DNA from: Medicago truncatula
Taxonomy: Eukaryota; Streptophyta; Magnoliopsida; Fabales; Fabaceae
Assembly (NCBI RefSeq): GCF_003473485.1
Contig: NC_053045.1
Location: forward strand, 41,272,494 to 41,336,493
Direction of reading: 5' to 3'
DNA length: 64,000 bases
The stretch's first letter is position 1, and the number at the start of each line of letters is the position of its first letter. Positions 34,221-47,024 of this stretch are shown here, piece by piece. The notes below the pieces were generated by a model, which worked only from the letters and a program-made list of their open reading frames with translations, was not told the origin of the DNA and searched no databases. The translations under genes were made by a program, and so were the position numbers.

Positions 34221-37200
34221 GACTGCAGTAAGTATGAATATTCACATCCAAACCGATCCAAATTAAAATCCCAAACCGATAAAAAAAAAAATCAAAAACT
34301 ACACAAAATCAAACATTGTTATATTATTTGAAATGTTCTTTTGTAAGAATCGCTTGGATCAGATTTTGGATTAATTTTTTTAAACTAAACCAAATCATGT
34401 CCATATAACTTATAAGATACTTATATTCATTTTTTACTAGTGCAATATATTGTAATAATCTATTATTTGTTATTTTTTTTGTGTGTGTGAAAGAAATAAC
34501 AATCTATTATTTGTTAGTTTTACTTTTTTTTAGTATTACTTATTAGTTTAATTTAATCTATTCTTTTACTATTTCATATGTTTCAAACATAATTGACTAT
34601 TGTCATTATGTAATATTATGTTTTAATACATTATAGTTCGCATTGAGTCTATTATTTTACCATGTTATTATAATATTAGTAACAAAAATTACAATTTATA
34701 ATTTAGATATTCAAAAATTGATCTAAATTAAACTGCTTTAAATTGGACCCCTTCAAAATTTTAAAATTGATCATGCAAAACAAAATTGATTCACAAGAAA
34801 TTTTAGCTTAGAATGAGATGAGTTTTTATCTCATCCAAAGTGTATTTAGAACACCGCTAATAGAGAGGATAGAAAAGAGACGGGGAGAGAGAGGAGAAAA
34901 ATGCACAATAAAATCTCTCAACTCTCCCATCTCTTTTTATTTATTCTCTCATTTATTTCTACCCATTAACCCCTCTATCTAATTTCTCTCCTAAAATAGT
35001 GAGGAAAAAATATTAAGCTAAAAATATAAAGTCTCTAAACTATTTGAGAATTTGTAAATAGGTTCTTAAGCTAAAATATTATAATGAGATCTTTGAACTT
35101 TATTTATTTTGTAATCATATCATCTATTGAAATTTGACTGATAATTGACTAACAAAATGTAATGAAAAGAAATCTAATTATAAAAAGAAAAATATTAGTT
35201 CAGAGGCTTGATTACATTTCCTTCCTTTTATTTTAGAGATTGATTTAAACATTCACAAAATACTCCACATATGCATATGTAGGATCACAAGTTTATCCTA
35301 TAACCAATCAACAATTATAGGCGTATATTTTTCTCTCATAAACAAAAAATAGGTTCTCTAATCAAGTGATTAAATTAAATGGTTAATAGATTTATTTTAG
35401 GATGGATCATTTGAAAGAATATAAATTCGATTTTTGATGAGAATAATTCTTCATCAAATTTTGAATATCTAGTAACCGAACTCCAAATTATAAAAAAAAA
35501 TCATTTTTCTTAAAAATTGGATGGTTAACGGAAAAAAAATTCTCTATCAAACAAAAAAGACAAGGGTTTAATTTCTTTGCAAGTCAATAATTAGTGCAAA
35601 CGACAAACGGGACAAGACACAGGAGTTAATTGGTAGCTTACAAAAAATAAAACACCCAACTGGCATGGTTTATTATTTTCCCTTTTTTCCACAGTTTCTT
35701 ATCTTCATCATGTGATTTATAGTTGTTTTCTTTTTTATGGGGCCGGGCTCCTTCTTTGCCATTAAAAACCAATTAAGATAATGCGATTGTTGGATAAAAA
35801 AATAAACTGGTACTCCTTTCTTGTCGACTTCGTATTTATAAATCATTTTGGCAACAAAAAGTATCCCATTTTAATGTCATTTTTTAATATCAATAAAATA
35901 GACTTTCTTTGAAAGTTTATTGTACACTAATATATAATAACACCTATATGCTAGCTACTAAATATGTCAAAACTTATAACGGCCTAAAACATACAAATAT
36001 GTCTGCTAATAAATAACAAAATCTTATAAAAGTCTAATCACACCAATATATCTTCTACTAAATAACCAAATCATACGAAGACGAATTTATGAAAAAAATA
36101 CTTCAATAATATCAATAATGAAAGATATATTATATAAAAAACTTAATAGGTCGGTCCGACGAACTTAATAAATTTTTTTTGTAAGCATTAGTTTTGCATA
36201 TTTAATTAAATAAGCTTTATAAGAAGCTTGAGCCTGACCTTTTTATTAAATAAGTTGGGCTGAATTAGACTTTAAATAGACTAAACCGTAAATTCCTGCG
36301 AACAATCCGACATGTTCCCACCCTAATTTTATGTTATAAGACCCTTAGCTTTGCAAAATTTATGGGTATTAAAGAAGTTACTTTTATTATTCAATTTTGA
36401 CAAAATGTGTGTAACTTTTTTATAATTACTTAGATTTATTTATCGATATCATAAGAGAGAGAGTTTTAGTTATGTTCCTGGTGAGGCACACGGGGGAAAG
36501 AAACAGTGTGCTTCCCCTGCTTAATTATTTATTTTGATATTTGAATTGAGATATATAGCCAACACCTAATTACTCATTTTTCCTAGTGTTAATTGAAAAA
36601 AAGATACGGAGGCCAAGTCTCTCTCTGTATCTATATTGTATATTAAAAAAATACATGATTTTAGTGAATTTTTCACTTTTAATTATATCCTTAAACAAAT
36701 ATGTTCTAAGAATGTTATATTGTATTGTATGTGTCATTAAAAAGATAAAAATTTATATTTTTTTATTGTTGTATCATTAAAAAAATAAGTATAGTTTGTT
36801 ACAATTAAAAAGTGTAAAATATTTGTATCTATACTTTTAATCAAAATTAAAATATAATTTATTAAGAGGAAAAACAAAAATTCATAAAAATCACTTTTTG
36901 TAATTTATACATATTAACACAATAAACCATTGTTATGGCGATGCTAAGAATTTTCAAGGTCGAATGGAGAGGCAAAGAATACTCATGATCAGTGTGGGAG
37001 GTGGAGATGACAAGGTGAAAGACATAGTGAATGTACATATTTAAAAGTTGAGGTGGAGAAAACTCGGCTTGAAGTGGAGTATTCTACTAGTGAAACTAGG
37101 TGAAGATAAATGGTGGCACCATAAAGGTTCAATTATGGAGTCATTATGTGTTATTCTATAGTTAAGGGCAAGGAATTCTTCAAGTGAATAGTGATGTGAA

Positions 37201-37638
37201 CTTGGCGTTGAATAAGGTATGGTGCAACTTTTGAGATTATCTCAAAAGCTAAGGGTAATTAAAGGCAAGTGAATCTTCATGAGGATGAAATTTGATCACT
37301 CTATGGTTGAAGAGGTTATGGCGAAAACTTAAAAAAACTACCTAAAAAGAATAGTGTAGTTGGGTCCAAGGATCTTCAAGAGAGAGAAAGATGTTATGAG
37401 ATTTAAAGAGGTAAAGGTGGAATCCTGTGGGACTATAAAGTGTAGTTGGATCAAGGTCAAACAATAAGGTGGTTGATGGTTAAAATGACACCATCATCGA
37501 TTTAGAGGTAAGGTGGAGTATGACAACGGAAGTAAGTGTATCATTTCCAATCAAGGTGTAGATTGCTAGTGTTGGTTGAAAATATACATATTTAAGAAGT
37601 CACGTGACTTAAAACTAAAAAGAAAATATGGAGGCCAA

Positions 37639-37641
<3 letters not shown>
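34221..37641. other. intergenic, few features
   Basis: AT-rich sequence without a gene I can recognise. A small GA/CT fold-back (taatagagagg near 34858, cccctctatctaat near 34970) spans about 34855-34985. The stretch 36930-37610 is purine-rich on the plus strand with many ggtggag and aaggt words; it looks like a decayed retroelement leader or LTR but carries no domain. Confidence 0.4.

Positions 37642-37726
<85 letters not shown>
37642..37726. repeat. (TA)n microsatellite, about 85 bp
   Basis: The longest pure TA run in the window. Further TA runs occur at about 38519-38536 and 39367-39391, on the far sides of two inverted-repeat elements. Confidence 0.95.
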
Positions 37727-37730
<4 letters not shown>

Positions 37731-38520
37731 GGCATATCAAATGAGAGGAGTTGTTATAGTGAGAGATGAGAGGAGTAATTAACAACCATCCGATTAAATC
37801 CAACGGCTAAGATGCTTTCAACTTTAAAATATACTAAAACCATATGATTAATTTCCCCTTCTTCTTAAGCGTGGCTTCTCTTTCTTGTCCAGTTGCAAAA
37901 CAAAAACTGCATCTTTCCTTCTCCCTTCTTCTCAAACGTGACTTCCCCTTGTACCATTTATGCAGCTATATGAATCGTTGTTTTTTTAGAGGAATAAGAA
38001 TCGTTGTTGTTGTTGTCAATCTCTTCCCAAACAAAAATCAAATTAAAGACATAAACTTTTTTTAAAAAAAATCAACACAAAGCTTAGATATTCAACAATG
38101 GAGGCTTGCTATTCATGTTTTAATTTCAATCGAACTGTTCTCTTATTTGAAATAAAATTAAATACTCTCCTTCCATAATTTTTTTTTCTTTGTAATTTCA
38201 TAAATTAATTTAATTCCTTAAAAAGTAGGTTGAAAAATTAGAATCCAAAGGTAGAATCAAAAAGTTTCCAATCTGGAAATCTGAAGAAGAAGAGGAGGAG
38301 GAAATTTGTGGACATCCAAGTAATGGGTTTGAAGAGGAAATTCATAGGAACCAGCAAAAGAATTCCAAACAGTACGAAGAAGAAAAATAAGGGAATTAAT
38401 CACATGGTTTTATTATATTTTAAAGCTGAAAGCATCTTAACCGTTGGATTTAATCGGATGGTTATTAATTACTCCTCTCATCTCTCACTATAACAACTCA
38501 TCTCACTTGATATGTCCTCT
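37727..38520. mobile_element. inverted-repeat element A (about 0.79 kb, TIR about 100 bp)
   Basis: The left end agagggcatatcaaatgaga is matched by the reverse complement of the right end (tctcacttgatatgtcctct, near-perfect). Pairing continues for about 100 bp through ttgttatagtgagagatgag and ccgattaaatccaacgg. The interior has no ORF of note. Both ends lie in TA repeats, so the target duplication cannot be read. Confidence 0.8.
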
Positions 38521-38540
38521 ATATATATATATATATGCTT

Positions 38541-39365
38541 ATCTTATATGAGAATGATAAGAACGATTATTAACCTTTAGATTAAAGATAGATGGCTTAG
38601 ATTAAAAAATTCCATTTTAGCAACACATGTGGATCTACCTAACATATCCATCGGTTCTCTTCAGGTCATCAACAGCCATTGTTTCGTCTTCCCAAACCCA
38701 CCATTTCCATGTACCCACTACATCTCTCCTTAGAAAGCACAAATGAATTTGGTAAAGAATGAGATTTCATGATGAACGTAACTTTTGTTTCCCTCTTAGC
38801 GTTTTCCAGATCTTCCTCTTCCTGCTTCATCGCTTCTACCATCAATTCCGGCGAAACCCACAACCACCACCAGTTCCGGCGAAAAACCCAATTCATTTTT
38901 TATTGAAATTTTTGGCAGTTGATTTTCAAATGTTATAATTCTCAATTATTCGATTGTTAAAATTGTCATGGGTTGAGATAAGATCGAGAGAGATTGTGAA
39001 GAACAAAGACATTAGCTTGAAATTATATCTAGAACGGTTTCTTTTACGGGATTTCCGACGGCGAACGTGTGCACGAAAGTGACAACGGTGTGTTTCTGAC
39101 TGTGAACCGGTGGTGGAAGGTGAAGTCGGTGAGCTTCAGAGACGGAGAGGGTTGGGTCGCCGGAAAAAATCAACGATGATGAGGGGAAGAAGAAAGAGCA
39201 AATTTTGAATGAAGAAGAAGAGGAATTAACGAGAGAAAGAAAAGAAGGTGATGGTGTGATGGTCCACGTGATGCTTTTATTGGAACATTAAATCTAAACC
39301 TTTCATTTTAATCTAAATGACTGTTAATATATTCTCACATTCTCATATAAGAAAGTCATTCTCAC
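38541..39365. mobile_element. inverted-repeat element B (about 0.82 kb)
   Basis: The left end holds cttatatgagaatgataaga and ttagattaaagatagatgg; the right end holds the complement (ttttaatctaaatgactg and cattctcatataag). TIR identity is moderate over 55-60 bp, with a further paired acatgtggat / gtccacgtga. The interior (38640-39260) is GC-richer than the surroundings and carries no domain I recognise. Confidence 0.6.
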
Positions 39366-39389
39366 TATATATGTTATATATATATATAT

Positions 39390-39800
39390 ATTAAGAAAGA
39401 AGTGAAAGTGAGGCAAACTAGGGTTGCCAAAAGAGGGGGATCCATAAGAAATCAAAGGATAAGGGTTGGTTTCTTTTGGGATAGAAACTAGGGTTGGAAA
39501 ACACCTTAGGATAAATCATCGTTTATCTTGGTCTCTGTAAGAGATTTGGGAAAATTGTAGAAATTATGGTTTATCATTGAAGACTAATTTCCTGTAATTC
39601 TTGTATCTCTTTGTAAAAAATTCTTTGCTAATGAACTGGAGAAAGACCTCTCCTCCACATGTAGATCAAATTCGGACCGAACTAAGTGAATAAATATCAT
39701 CGTGTTCTTCTCATTTATCTTATTTTATTGTCTGTGATCTTTTTATCTTTGGTTGCTTCTAATTTTGCTCTCTACATCAAAGTATCGGTGTGAATTTTGT
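39390..39800 (+). mobile_element. probable LTR remnant (R/U5-like)
   Basis: Sequence such as gaaagacctctcctccacat, caaattcggaccgaactaag and the T-rich ttttattgtctgtgatcttt end resembles the transcribed end of plant LTR elements. No TG..CA ends, second LTR or primer-binding site was fixed, so this is a composition-based call. Confidence 0.3.
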
Positions 39801-40065
39801 TCGAATTCACAACCTGGAGAATTGAGAATAGATGGTTAGGGAACAAGCATGAAGGCTCACGTTATAAAGAGGGAGAAGAGAAGGGTTGGTTACTCAGTTT
39901 ATATCCATCGGGAGAATAAAGAGAATTTTTTGAATGATTATTGGTATCGAAGATAGGGGTTATTGTATTTTTTAATTTTGAAATCAATTTCTCGTAAAAA
40001 AAAATAATAAAAAATCATATCAGCTCCACTTGGTAAACACTTGACTAAGAGACATGAAATCAACC

Positions 40066-40788
40066 CAGGGTGGAGCCAGGAATTACACGCCAGGGAGATC
40101 ATCAAGTCTAAAAAATGTAATTTAGCAAAGAAAAAATATATTTCGAAGTACTCAACATATACAAGAGATATTAAGAATTTATAAATAAATTAAGTGAATT
40201 TTTTTTTGGTAGTGTAAATAAATTAAGTGAATGAACTGCTTTTTCTCTAACTAACTTTCAACTTAAAAAATTATATTTATTTGATATACATCGTCAGAAT
40301 ATTAAAAACATTTAATTTTTGTCATAATCACTTATAAGATCATACACATGATTGATTGTAATGCGTTGATAATGTAAAACAAATTACACCGCATAAAAAT
40401 CTCTAGAAAAGTACAAAACCTTTCGATTAAATTTAGTTGAAAAATGAATATTATAGACATAGATTTTCAATTCAATGATGATGCATTAAAGTATATTAAT
40501 CCATGGAAGTAAAAATTAAAAGATTTATTTGATTTAATCTTAAAATAAGCTAATAATTTTTATTTTAATGAGAGTATATACAAATTTTTTGTAACATTGC
40601 TAAATAAAAATAATTATATAAAAAACCACATGACATATATGATTGATTATTGATAAATGTATAACAAAATTTTGCTCATTCAAAAGTGGATGTGCCTCCC
40701 CAGCCTTGTTTATATTAAATGAAACTTTGTTTTTTAAATCTTTGAGGGGCCACGACCTACACTGGCCCCTGTGGTAGCTCCGCCCCTG
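40066..40788. mobile_element. possible hAT-like element with short terminal inverted repeats
   Basis: Left end cagggtggagccaggaatta and right end gtggtagctccgcccctg are imperfect inverted repeats of the cagggg-gga-gct kind common in plant hAT-like elements. No transposase domain and no clean 8-bp duplication were found. Confidence 0.4.
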
Positions 40789-42752
40789 ATTAGTCAACAA
40801 ACGAGTAAAATTGGGGTGAAAATTGCACATTTAATATTACAGAGGTCAAAAGCGCACAATTGAAAAATTAGGTGGGACAAAGTTGCATTTAAACCTAAAT
40901 ATTTTGCAACAAAAACTTTTACGGCCTATACGTTGAGAAACATACACTTGAGATAAATGGTATGTGGGTTTGGACAAAAAGCTCATTGCTGAGTTAGCTT
41001 ACAAAATAGATAGCTGCTTCCAAACTGACAAAAAAAAATTGTTTTCTCTGGATGCATTGTTTGTTTGAGAGGGATTAGGATTGCATGTACTTAGATATAG
41101 AAAAGTTATTGATCATGATCGGACGACAATATCTCTTCTGACCGCATGCAGTTTTGACTGCATTCAATCCAAATCCATTTTGAGAGGTAGAAAAATTGAT
41201 GGCTTTTGTCCTCTATGCGGTGCATCCATACAAAGTTTTTTTTTAGAAAAACACTTATAGTGCAATGGAATACGGAGTATATCGCAAAAAATAATGACAT
41301 GTCTATTGTGAACATCTCATAATACAAATATTCGAGAAGTTGAGCATTACTCTTTTAGAATTGATGGAGGGGTACCTCCCTACAAACTAAGATAAGCAAA
41401 AGAGCCCAAATTAATGGCTCATGGGCTCATTAATAAACACTTAACTTGCTCACTTTAAGGATATGTTCGGTAAAATGTAGTGGATTATGCTAACAAATTA
41501 AATTTGAATGTTAAGTAAAATTAGTAGCTGAACTAACTCATAAATATAAAAAGGACATGTTAAATATTTTAAACTTTCTAATTGAGACAATAAGAGTACA
41601 AATGAGAAAAACATGATGCAATATAAACTCCAACACTACTTGAATAAGCACCTAAAAATGTAAGAAGATTGTAAAACAAAATACGATAAGCTTGTGAGAG
41701 AAAGATCGTTATCAAATAGTGCGGGCTTATGCTATAAGCAATTCGCTATAAACCAGCGATTTGAACTTGTCAAACGTAGCCTAAATATGATGTTGCACAC
41801 AAATGAAAACCCGATCATGGATAGACAAAAAGAATACATTATTTAACCAGAAATATGAGATGGGAAACAGAGAAAATACATTTGGGCAAAAATTTGTGAA
41901 TAAAATAGTGGTGTATTATGGTTGCTTATTTTAATTTACGTGCAATATATTAATGTTTTTGCATGTAACTTCGTGTGATGATCTTGATTTAAAGCATTAT
42001 TGTATATGAACATTAATGTGTTGATTATGTATTTAGCTTGACCGTGTAATTGAGTCTCCTCTTCAACCCTTCATAGAAATTCATAGAAGGTGGGAAGAGT
42101 GATTATGAATGACGCTTAGATAAATGATTTTAATCAATTGATATACAAATAAAAAAATAGTAGTTCTTACCCAAAAAGCAGTGGTTAAAGTATGTGGTAA
42201 ATTGGTTACCACTTACAATAATGGATTGATTTGTGAGAAAGAATAGCTGAAAGTTGCTTTAATGTATAAAAAATCATGTACATTTGGCTGTTAGCAACTA
42301 TAGCACCAATTAAGACATCCTTTAATTTGAAGTTTGAAGCAGATAACAACGGTGCTTTTGTTAAGTGGTTTAGTGTATATTTGATATTACATGATGGATG
42401 TGTCAGAATTACAACGATCCATCCTAATTATCCAGAAGTACATTTTATGCGTACATATCAGTATGTCTATATGTACATGTACTTATGCTCCCCCTTAATC
42501 ATAGTTCGCCGCAATATGTTATATGTGTTCACATTTGAGCTTTTAAAGTCAGTGGTGTGCGCATAATGCTAGCTTACCAGATCTCCAAGACAAGTCATGG
42601 TGGGTAGCACCTTATATTCATACTTATGACTTATGAGTGCGATATGTGGAACATTATTGAAATCATTCTTAATAGTCCACCACTATACCAAAAAAAGAAG
42701 GAAAAAATTACGTGTATCACTTCATTACGCTACTATTAAAATACCATACTAC
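40789..42752. other. intergenic, nothing firmly recognised
   Basis: A weak inverted repeat (ggatatgttcggtaaaa near 41459, cttgtcaaacgtagcc near 41768) could be a hAT-type MITE of about 0.33 kb. No gene seen. The end of this stretch is the promoter of the second LRR gene. Confidence 0.35.
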
Positions 42753-42760
42753 TATATAAA
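42753..42760 (+). promoter_or_regulatory. TATA box of the second LRR gene
   Basis: tatataaa lies 28 bp before the first in-frame ATG (42788) and 52 bp before the next (42812). Plant transcription usually starts about 30 bp past the TATA box, so the first ATG would fall at or before the mRNA start; this favours 42812. Confidence 0.5.
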
Positions 42761-42811
42761 TCATTAACCAAAATTTATGATCCATCCATGTCCACAATTC
42801 CCTTTGAAACC

Positions 42812-44053
42812 ATGGTTTTATCAAAAGAACATCTAGTTTCATTTTCAATCACCTTCCTTCTTTGTTTCAACTTGGTAAATTCTCAAATCCTTGGTCCAAT
42901 ATTATCCCCAATACTCCCTCCAATATTATCCCCATTAGTCCCTGACCTCTTAAATTTTTTAGATCAAAGACTTGCTATAGTTTTCCCAATCATTCAAGCC
43001 TTCAAAAACACAATAACATCTGACCCATTAGGAATAACCTTAACATGGGTTGGTCCAAATATATGCAACTACAAAGGCTTCTACTGCGACAACCCGCCGG
43101 ATAATCTCTCGGCCACCACCGTCGCCTCCATAGATTTCAACGGCTTCCAACTCTCCGCCCCTTCTCTTGACGATTTCATCGATCAACTCCCCGACTTAGC
43201 TCTTTTCCATGCAAACTCCAACAATTTCTCAGGTACCATTTCACCAAAAATAGCATCACTCAAATACCTATACGAACTTGATCTTAGTAACAATCTTCTC
43301 TCAGGAACATTTCCATCTTCGATCCTAAACATGCCAACACTTTCATTTTTAGACATTAGGTACAACCTCTTCACTGGAACAGTACCTCAACAAATCTTCA
43401 TAAAAGAATTGAGTGCAATTTTCCTCAACAACAACAACTTTCTTCTAACACTTCCCAACAACATAGGCGAAACAACAGCTTCTTATCTAACTTTCGCTAA
43501 CAACAAATTCACCGGTTCAATTCCTAGTACCATAGGAAAAGCCTCATCAACATTACTCGAAGTTTTATTACTAAACAACCAATTAACAGGTTGTCTTCCA
43601 TATGAAATAGGGTTCCTTAAAAACCTCCAACTTTTCGACGCAGGTAACAACCTTTTAACAGGTCCATTACCGTTTTCTTTAGGGTGTTTGAAGAAGGTGG
43701 AACAGTTAAACTTTGCTAGGAACATGTTGTACGGTCAGGTTCCGGAAGTGGTTTGTTCGTTGGGGAATTTGGAGAATTTAACGTTGTCTTATAACTATTT
43801 TAATAGAGTTGGACCGTTGTGTAGGAAGCTTATAAAAAGTGGTGTGCTTGATGTGAAGAAGAATTGTATTTTTGATCTTCCTGATCAGAGACCTATGGAG
43901 GATTGTGTGAAGTTTTATGCGGTTCCAAGAACTTGTTTGGGTTCTGGGTCGTTTACGGTTATACCATGTCAGCTTCCAATGAAACCTAGAGGGGGTAATA
44001 AAAGACGTTTGTTGTCATATTCTGCTCTTGAGAGAAAAAGAGTTGATTTGTAA
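42812..44053 (+). CDS. secreted leucine-rich-repeat protein, At4g06744/LRX-like (paralogue 2)
   Basis: Intronless, 413 residues from the ATG at 42812 (421 from the upstream in-frame ATG at 42788). I prefer 42812 because its context is accATGg and because of the TATA position. Residues 1-28 form a signal peptide (SFSITFLLCFNLVNS). A Pro/Leu-rich segment (ILSPILPPILSPL) takes the place of the longer Gly/Pro hinge of its paralogue. The LRR N-cap (TWVGPNICNYKGFYCD) is very close to that of LRX proteins, followed by about ten LRRs (ELDLSNNLLSGTFPSSIL, FLDIRYNLFTGTVPQQIF, GCLPYEIGFLKNLQLFDAGN) and a Cys-rich cap; the end is basic (RGGNKRRLL). There is no kinase, transmembrane or extensin domain. 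Likely apoplastic; ligand unknown. Shares order and many repeat residues with the gene at 31363, indicating an old local duplication. Confidence 0.88.
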   Translation: MVLSKEHLVSFSITFLLCFNLVNSQILGPILSPILPPILSPLVPDLLNFLDQRLAIVFPIIQAFKNTITSDPLGITLTWVGPNICNYKGFYCDNPPDNLSATTVASIDFNGFQLSAPSLDDFIDQLPDLALFHANSNNFSGTISPKIASLKYLYELDLSNNLLSGTFPSSILNMPTLSFLDIRYNLFTGTVPQQIFIKELSAIFLNNNNFLLTLPNNIGETTASYLTFANNKFTGSIPSTIGKASSTLLEVLLLNNQLTGCLPYEIGFLKNLQLFDAGNNLLTGPLPFSLGCLKKVEQLNFARNMLYGQVPEVVCSLGNLENLTLSYNYFNRVGPLCRKLIKSGVLDVKKNCIFDLPDQRPMEDCVKFYAVPRTCLGSGSFTVIPCQLPMKPRGGNKRRLLSYSALERKRVDL

Positions 44054-46154
44054 CTCACTTTAGATTAAACATTTTAGCTTAATCCAATTGTGGACTTGTG
44101 GTGTATTGTGCATAGCAAAATCTTGATCATTGCTCAATACTAACTAACTTGATACTATTTTGGTTAAACAATTGAATAAAAATTGGTATGTATAGTTGGT
44201 AGTGATAAAATAGGAGTACTTCATAGAGAGCTTCCAAATATGCGACACGTTTTAAAGATTTGTGACCTGAACATTTACTAATGTCAACCCTAATGATCAT
44301 ATTAATTTGTTGCATATCTATTATCTATTATACTAGTTGGCAAGGTATGTGTTGTAAGTTGATTAACACTTAACCAAAACTCGCATGCTTGTGTTAGCTT
44401 TAAAAAAGCAATGCCAACAAAAAGCAAGGAATGAATCCACTCAAGTTTTTATGTAAATTTTTTTTGAGTAGTTAGTCATGTATAAGTGTTTTATGTTATC
44501 ATGAAAGGAAATTAAAACTTATAATGGTTGGTGGTAGTTGAGAGTCTATGGGAATGAATCCTCTCAAGTTTTTTTTCTCTCTCATATTTCTCATTTGATA
44601 TCTCAATCTCACCATTGAATAAAGGAAAATGGTAATATGTATCTTAATGGCACGTGTTAGCATGATCCTAGAATAGAATATGTGAGATGAGTTTTTAACG
44701 TAAAACATATGTAGAAAATGTGACATGTCTCATAATTATGAAATGACTCATAATTTCTCATGTTTCTCAGAGCATGTAGAAAATGTTATAACAATTCTCA
44801 GTCCTCACAATACTCTCTTTCACATAGTCGAACACAACATTTGTTGCAAAATGTTACAATTATTACACGATAAATGAAAGATTAATGATTGGGATGCCTA
44901 ACAATTGTTCGGATTTTGCTTTTTCACTTCTAAGATTGCTCTCTAACATCCTGAAATTACTTGATTGACCTAATCGACGGTTAACTGCAGCAAAAAGAAA
45001 TTGAAAAAACCTCTAACGATAGTTAAGTGTGTCTCTGGAGTCCAAATTTTGAATTTTTCCTTAACCCTTTTACTTGTGTTACACGTTTTCAAGGTGCGTG
45101 ATTTGTGTGCTTTGGGTTGTTGTTCCAAATTCTGGAACACAACTATGCTTCAACAGAATTTGAATGCTTTGAGTTATTGTTCCAATTTCTAATTTATAAT
45201 TTGACTTCTATACTTCCTTCTACTCCTGTCATACTTAGCAAAATTAAATTCTGTTGACATTGGACTAATAATTACAACCACATTAATTTTCAAAGTTCTT
45301 GGTATAAGTTGGAACATGGAAAATATAGAAAAAGATGTATCTATGAAGATATGGACAAAATTGATGACTTTGAAGTATATTTTTACTATTGCTATTCCAA
45401 GGTTCATATATTCCAGACAGTGAAAGAATCATAACAAAAGGTTGAAACTAGTAATTGTTTACAATAACACAATCATTAACCACTGCAGTATATAATTGAC
45501 TAGCTGATGCGATGCGGTTAAAATGATTTGGGCCTATTCGGAAAATTAGAAATGGAAAGGTGTAGTGTGAGAGGGGAAGGAAACTAGATCAGCTAATCAG
45601 ATATCACACTATAAATATAATCAATTAAAAAAAAAAATTATCATTTGATACACTGAGATAAAATATTTTTAAAGAAGCAATTAAAGAGTAAAATAGTGAC
45701 TCTTATCATATACGAGTCATTCTTGGATAATTGATTATGGAATCAAGTTGTCAAAAAAAAAATTTGTTTTTATTTTCATTGATTCATGTTCTCTCAATCA
45801 CTATAATGATTAAATCCTAAAAAAAAAAAAGGAGTTTCTCTAGTCACAAATGCATACCATTCTCAATGTTGAAATCTATCTTTCATGACATATTTTTAGC
45901 CATGATCAAATTATATGTAGCTTTATCAATAGGAGTTTCTCAAAATTCAACAAAAGTTTTCATCAAAGAATTATAAGGAGAAGACGAAGACTTTACAAAA
46001 AATATAGTTTTTAAAGATATTCTTTTATCACAATCATATGATTTTTCCTTTACGAAATAAATCATTTATACATTTATATTATCATTTAACTAATTATTTT
46101 TTGAATAAACAATAAATCATCGTTATTTTATTTTATTTTATATACTAGCAAACT
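44054..46154. other. intergenic, nothing recognised
   Basis: AT-rich. The frame at 45001-45192 has no family signature. No repeat boundary could be supported. Confidence 0.45.
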
Positions 46155-46170
46155 AAAATACGTCCAGCTG

Positions 46171-46301
46171 TCCCCGTGAGCATAGCTCAGTTGACATGGA
46201 CATTCATTGTTATATGCAAGGGTCGAGGTTCGAACCCTGGACACCCCACTTATTCACCTTGAAAAAGGTGAATTCTAGCCACTAGGCTACTTAACAAAAA
46301 A
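46171..46301 (+). mobile_element. tRNA-derived SINE with imperfect target duplication
   Basis: Box-A-like gtgagcatagctcagttgac, box-B ggttcgaaccc, the ctagccactaggctactta end and an A-tail. Flanked by aaaatacgtccagctg (46155-46170) and aaaatacgtcgagttg (46302-46317), 14 of 16 matching. Of all SINE copies here its tRNA-like promoter is the best preserved. Confidence 0.85.
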
Positions 46302-46482
46302 AAAATACGTCGAGTTGATAAATAAATCCGTTTTATGTTTTAACAATAATATGTAGATAAATTTCCTTAAAATAAAATGATAAATCGATGTACGAATAGT
46401 TTTTATTAATACTTATAAATTGTAATCGAAATTTTGCCGCTAGTGCCTAGTTGACTATAAAATAAGTATAGATGCTGATAAC

Positions 46483-46700
46483 TGTTATGAATACAAATAA
46501 ATAGAGATGATAATAATAGAGAGAAGTTGAAGAAGAGAGAATAGGGAGAAGCATTTTTATTCACTTATGCATATCTCAATGTTACGAATGAGCTCTATTT
46601 ATAAGAAAATAGAGTAGCTTATAAACTAAACTCAATAACTTAATAGTATAGTCAACTAACACATTTGCTATTTGTACATTCACTCTTAATATTTATAACA
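46483..46700 (-). mobile_element. small solo LTR (218 bp)
   Basis: Plus-strand ends are tgttatgaatac and aatatttataaca, giving TGTTAT..ATAACA inverted termini. Flanks ataac and aaaac agree at 4 of 5 bases. Read on the minus strand it has a TATA-like cttataaatagagctc followed by a pyrimidine-rich leader (cttctccctattctctcttc), the order expected for a Copia LTR. No internal domain is attached. Confidence 0.65.
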
Positions 46701-46924
46701 AAAACAAAATTGCAATAATTTTTATGCTCAAAACAAATTATTTTTTTCATCGCTGCACTTTTGTCGTACAAACTACCAGTACACAAGAACGCCACCGACA
46801 CCCGTAACACAAATCACAACCTCGATTGAGCTGAAAATAACACTTATCATCCCTTTTTTAATTATTTTTTTAAGGACTTACCATCTCTTTTAAATAATGC
46901 TTTCTTTACTTCTTTTTGATAAAC

Positions 46925-47008
46925 ATATTTCTTTTATTTTGTTAAGTAATTTAATGGCAAGAGTCACATACTATAAATGTGAGAAATTCGGATTTTAAAC
47001 TTAAGGTG
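46925..47008 (-). mobile_element. truncated older SINE copy
   Basis: Aligns with the tail half of the 59603 SINE (taatttaatggcaagagtcaca, then gagaaattcggat). It stops where the 47025 SINE and its duplication begin, so the second SINE probably inserted into the first. Confidence 0.45.
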
Positions 47009-47024
47009 ACGTATTTTCTTCATT

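Noticed and set aside
37615..37803. 62-codon minus-strand frame with a long Tyr-Ile run
   Set aside because: Translated TA microsatellite.
46171..46301. tRNA gene candidate (box A and box B present)
   Set aside because: The segment lacks a tRNA cloverleaf beyond the promoter boxes, continues into a SINE-specific tail with poly-A, and has target duplications; the same holds for the other four copies.
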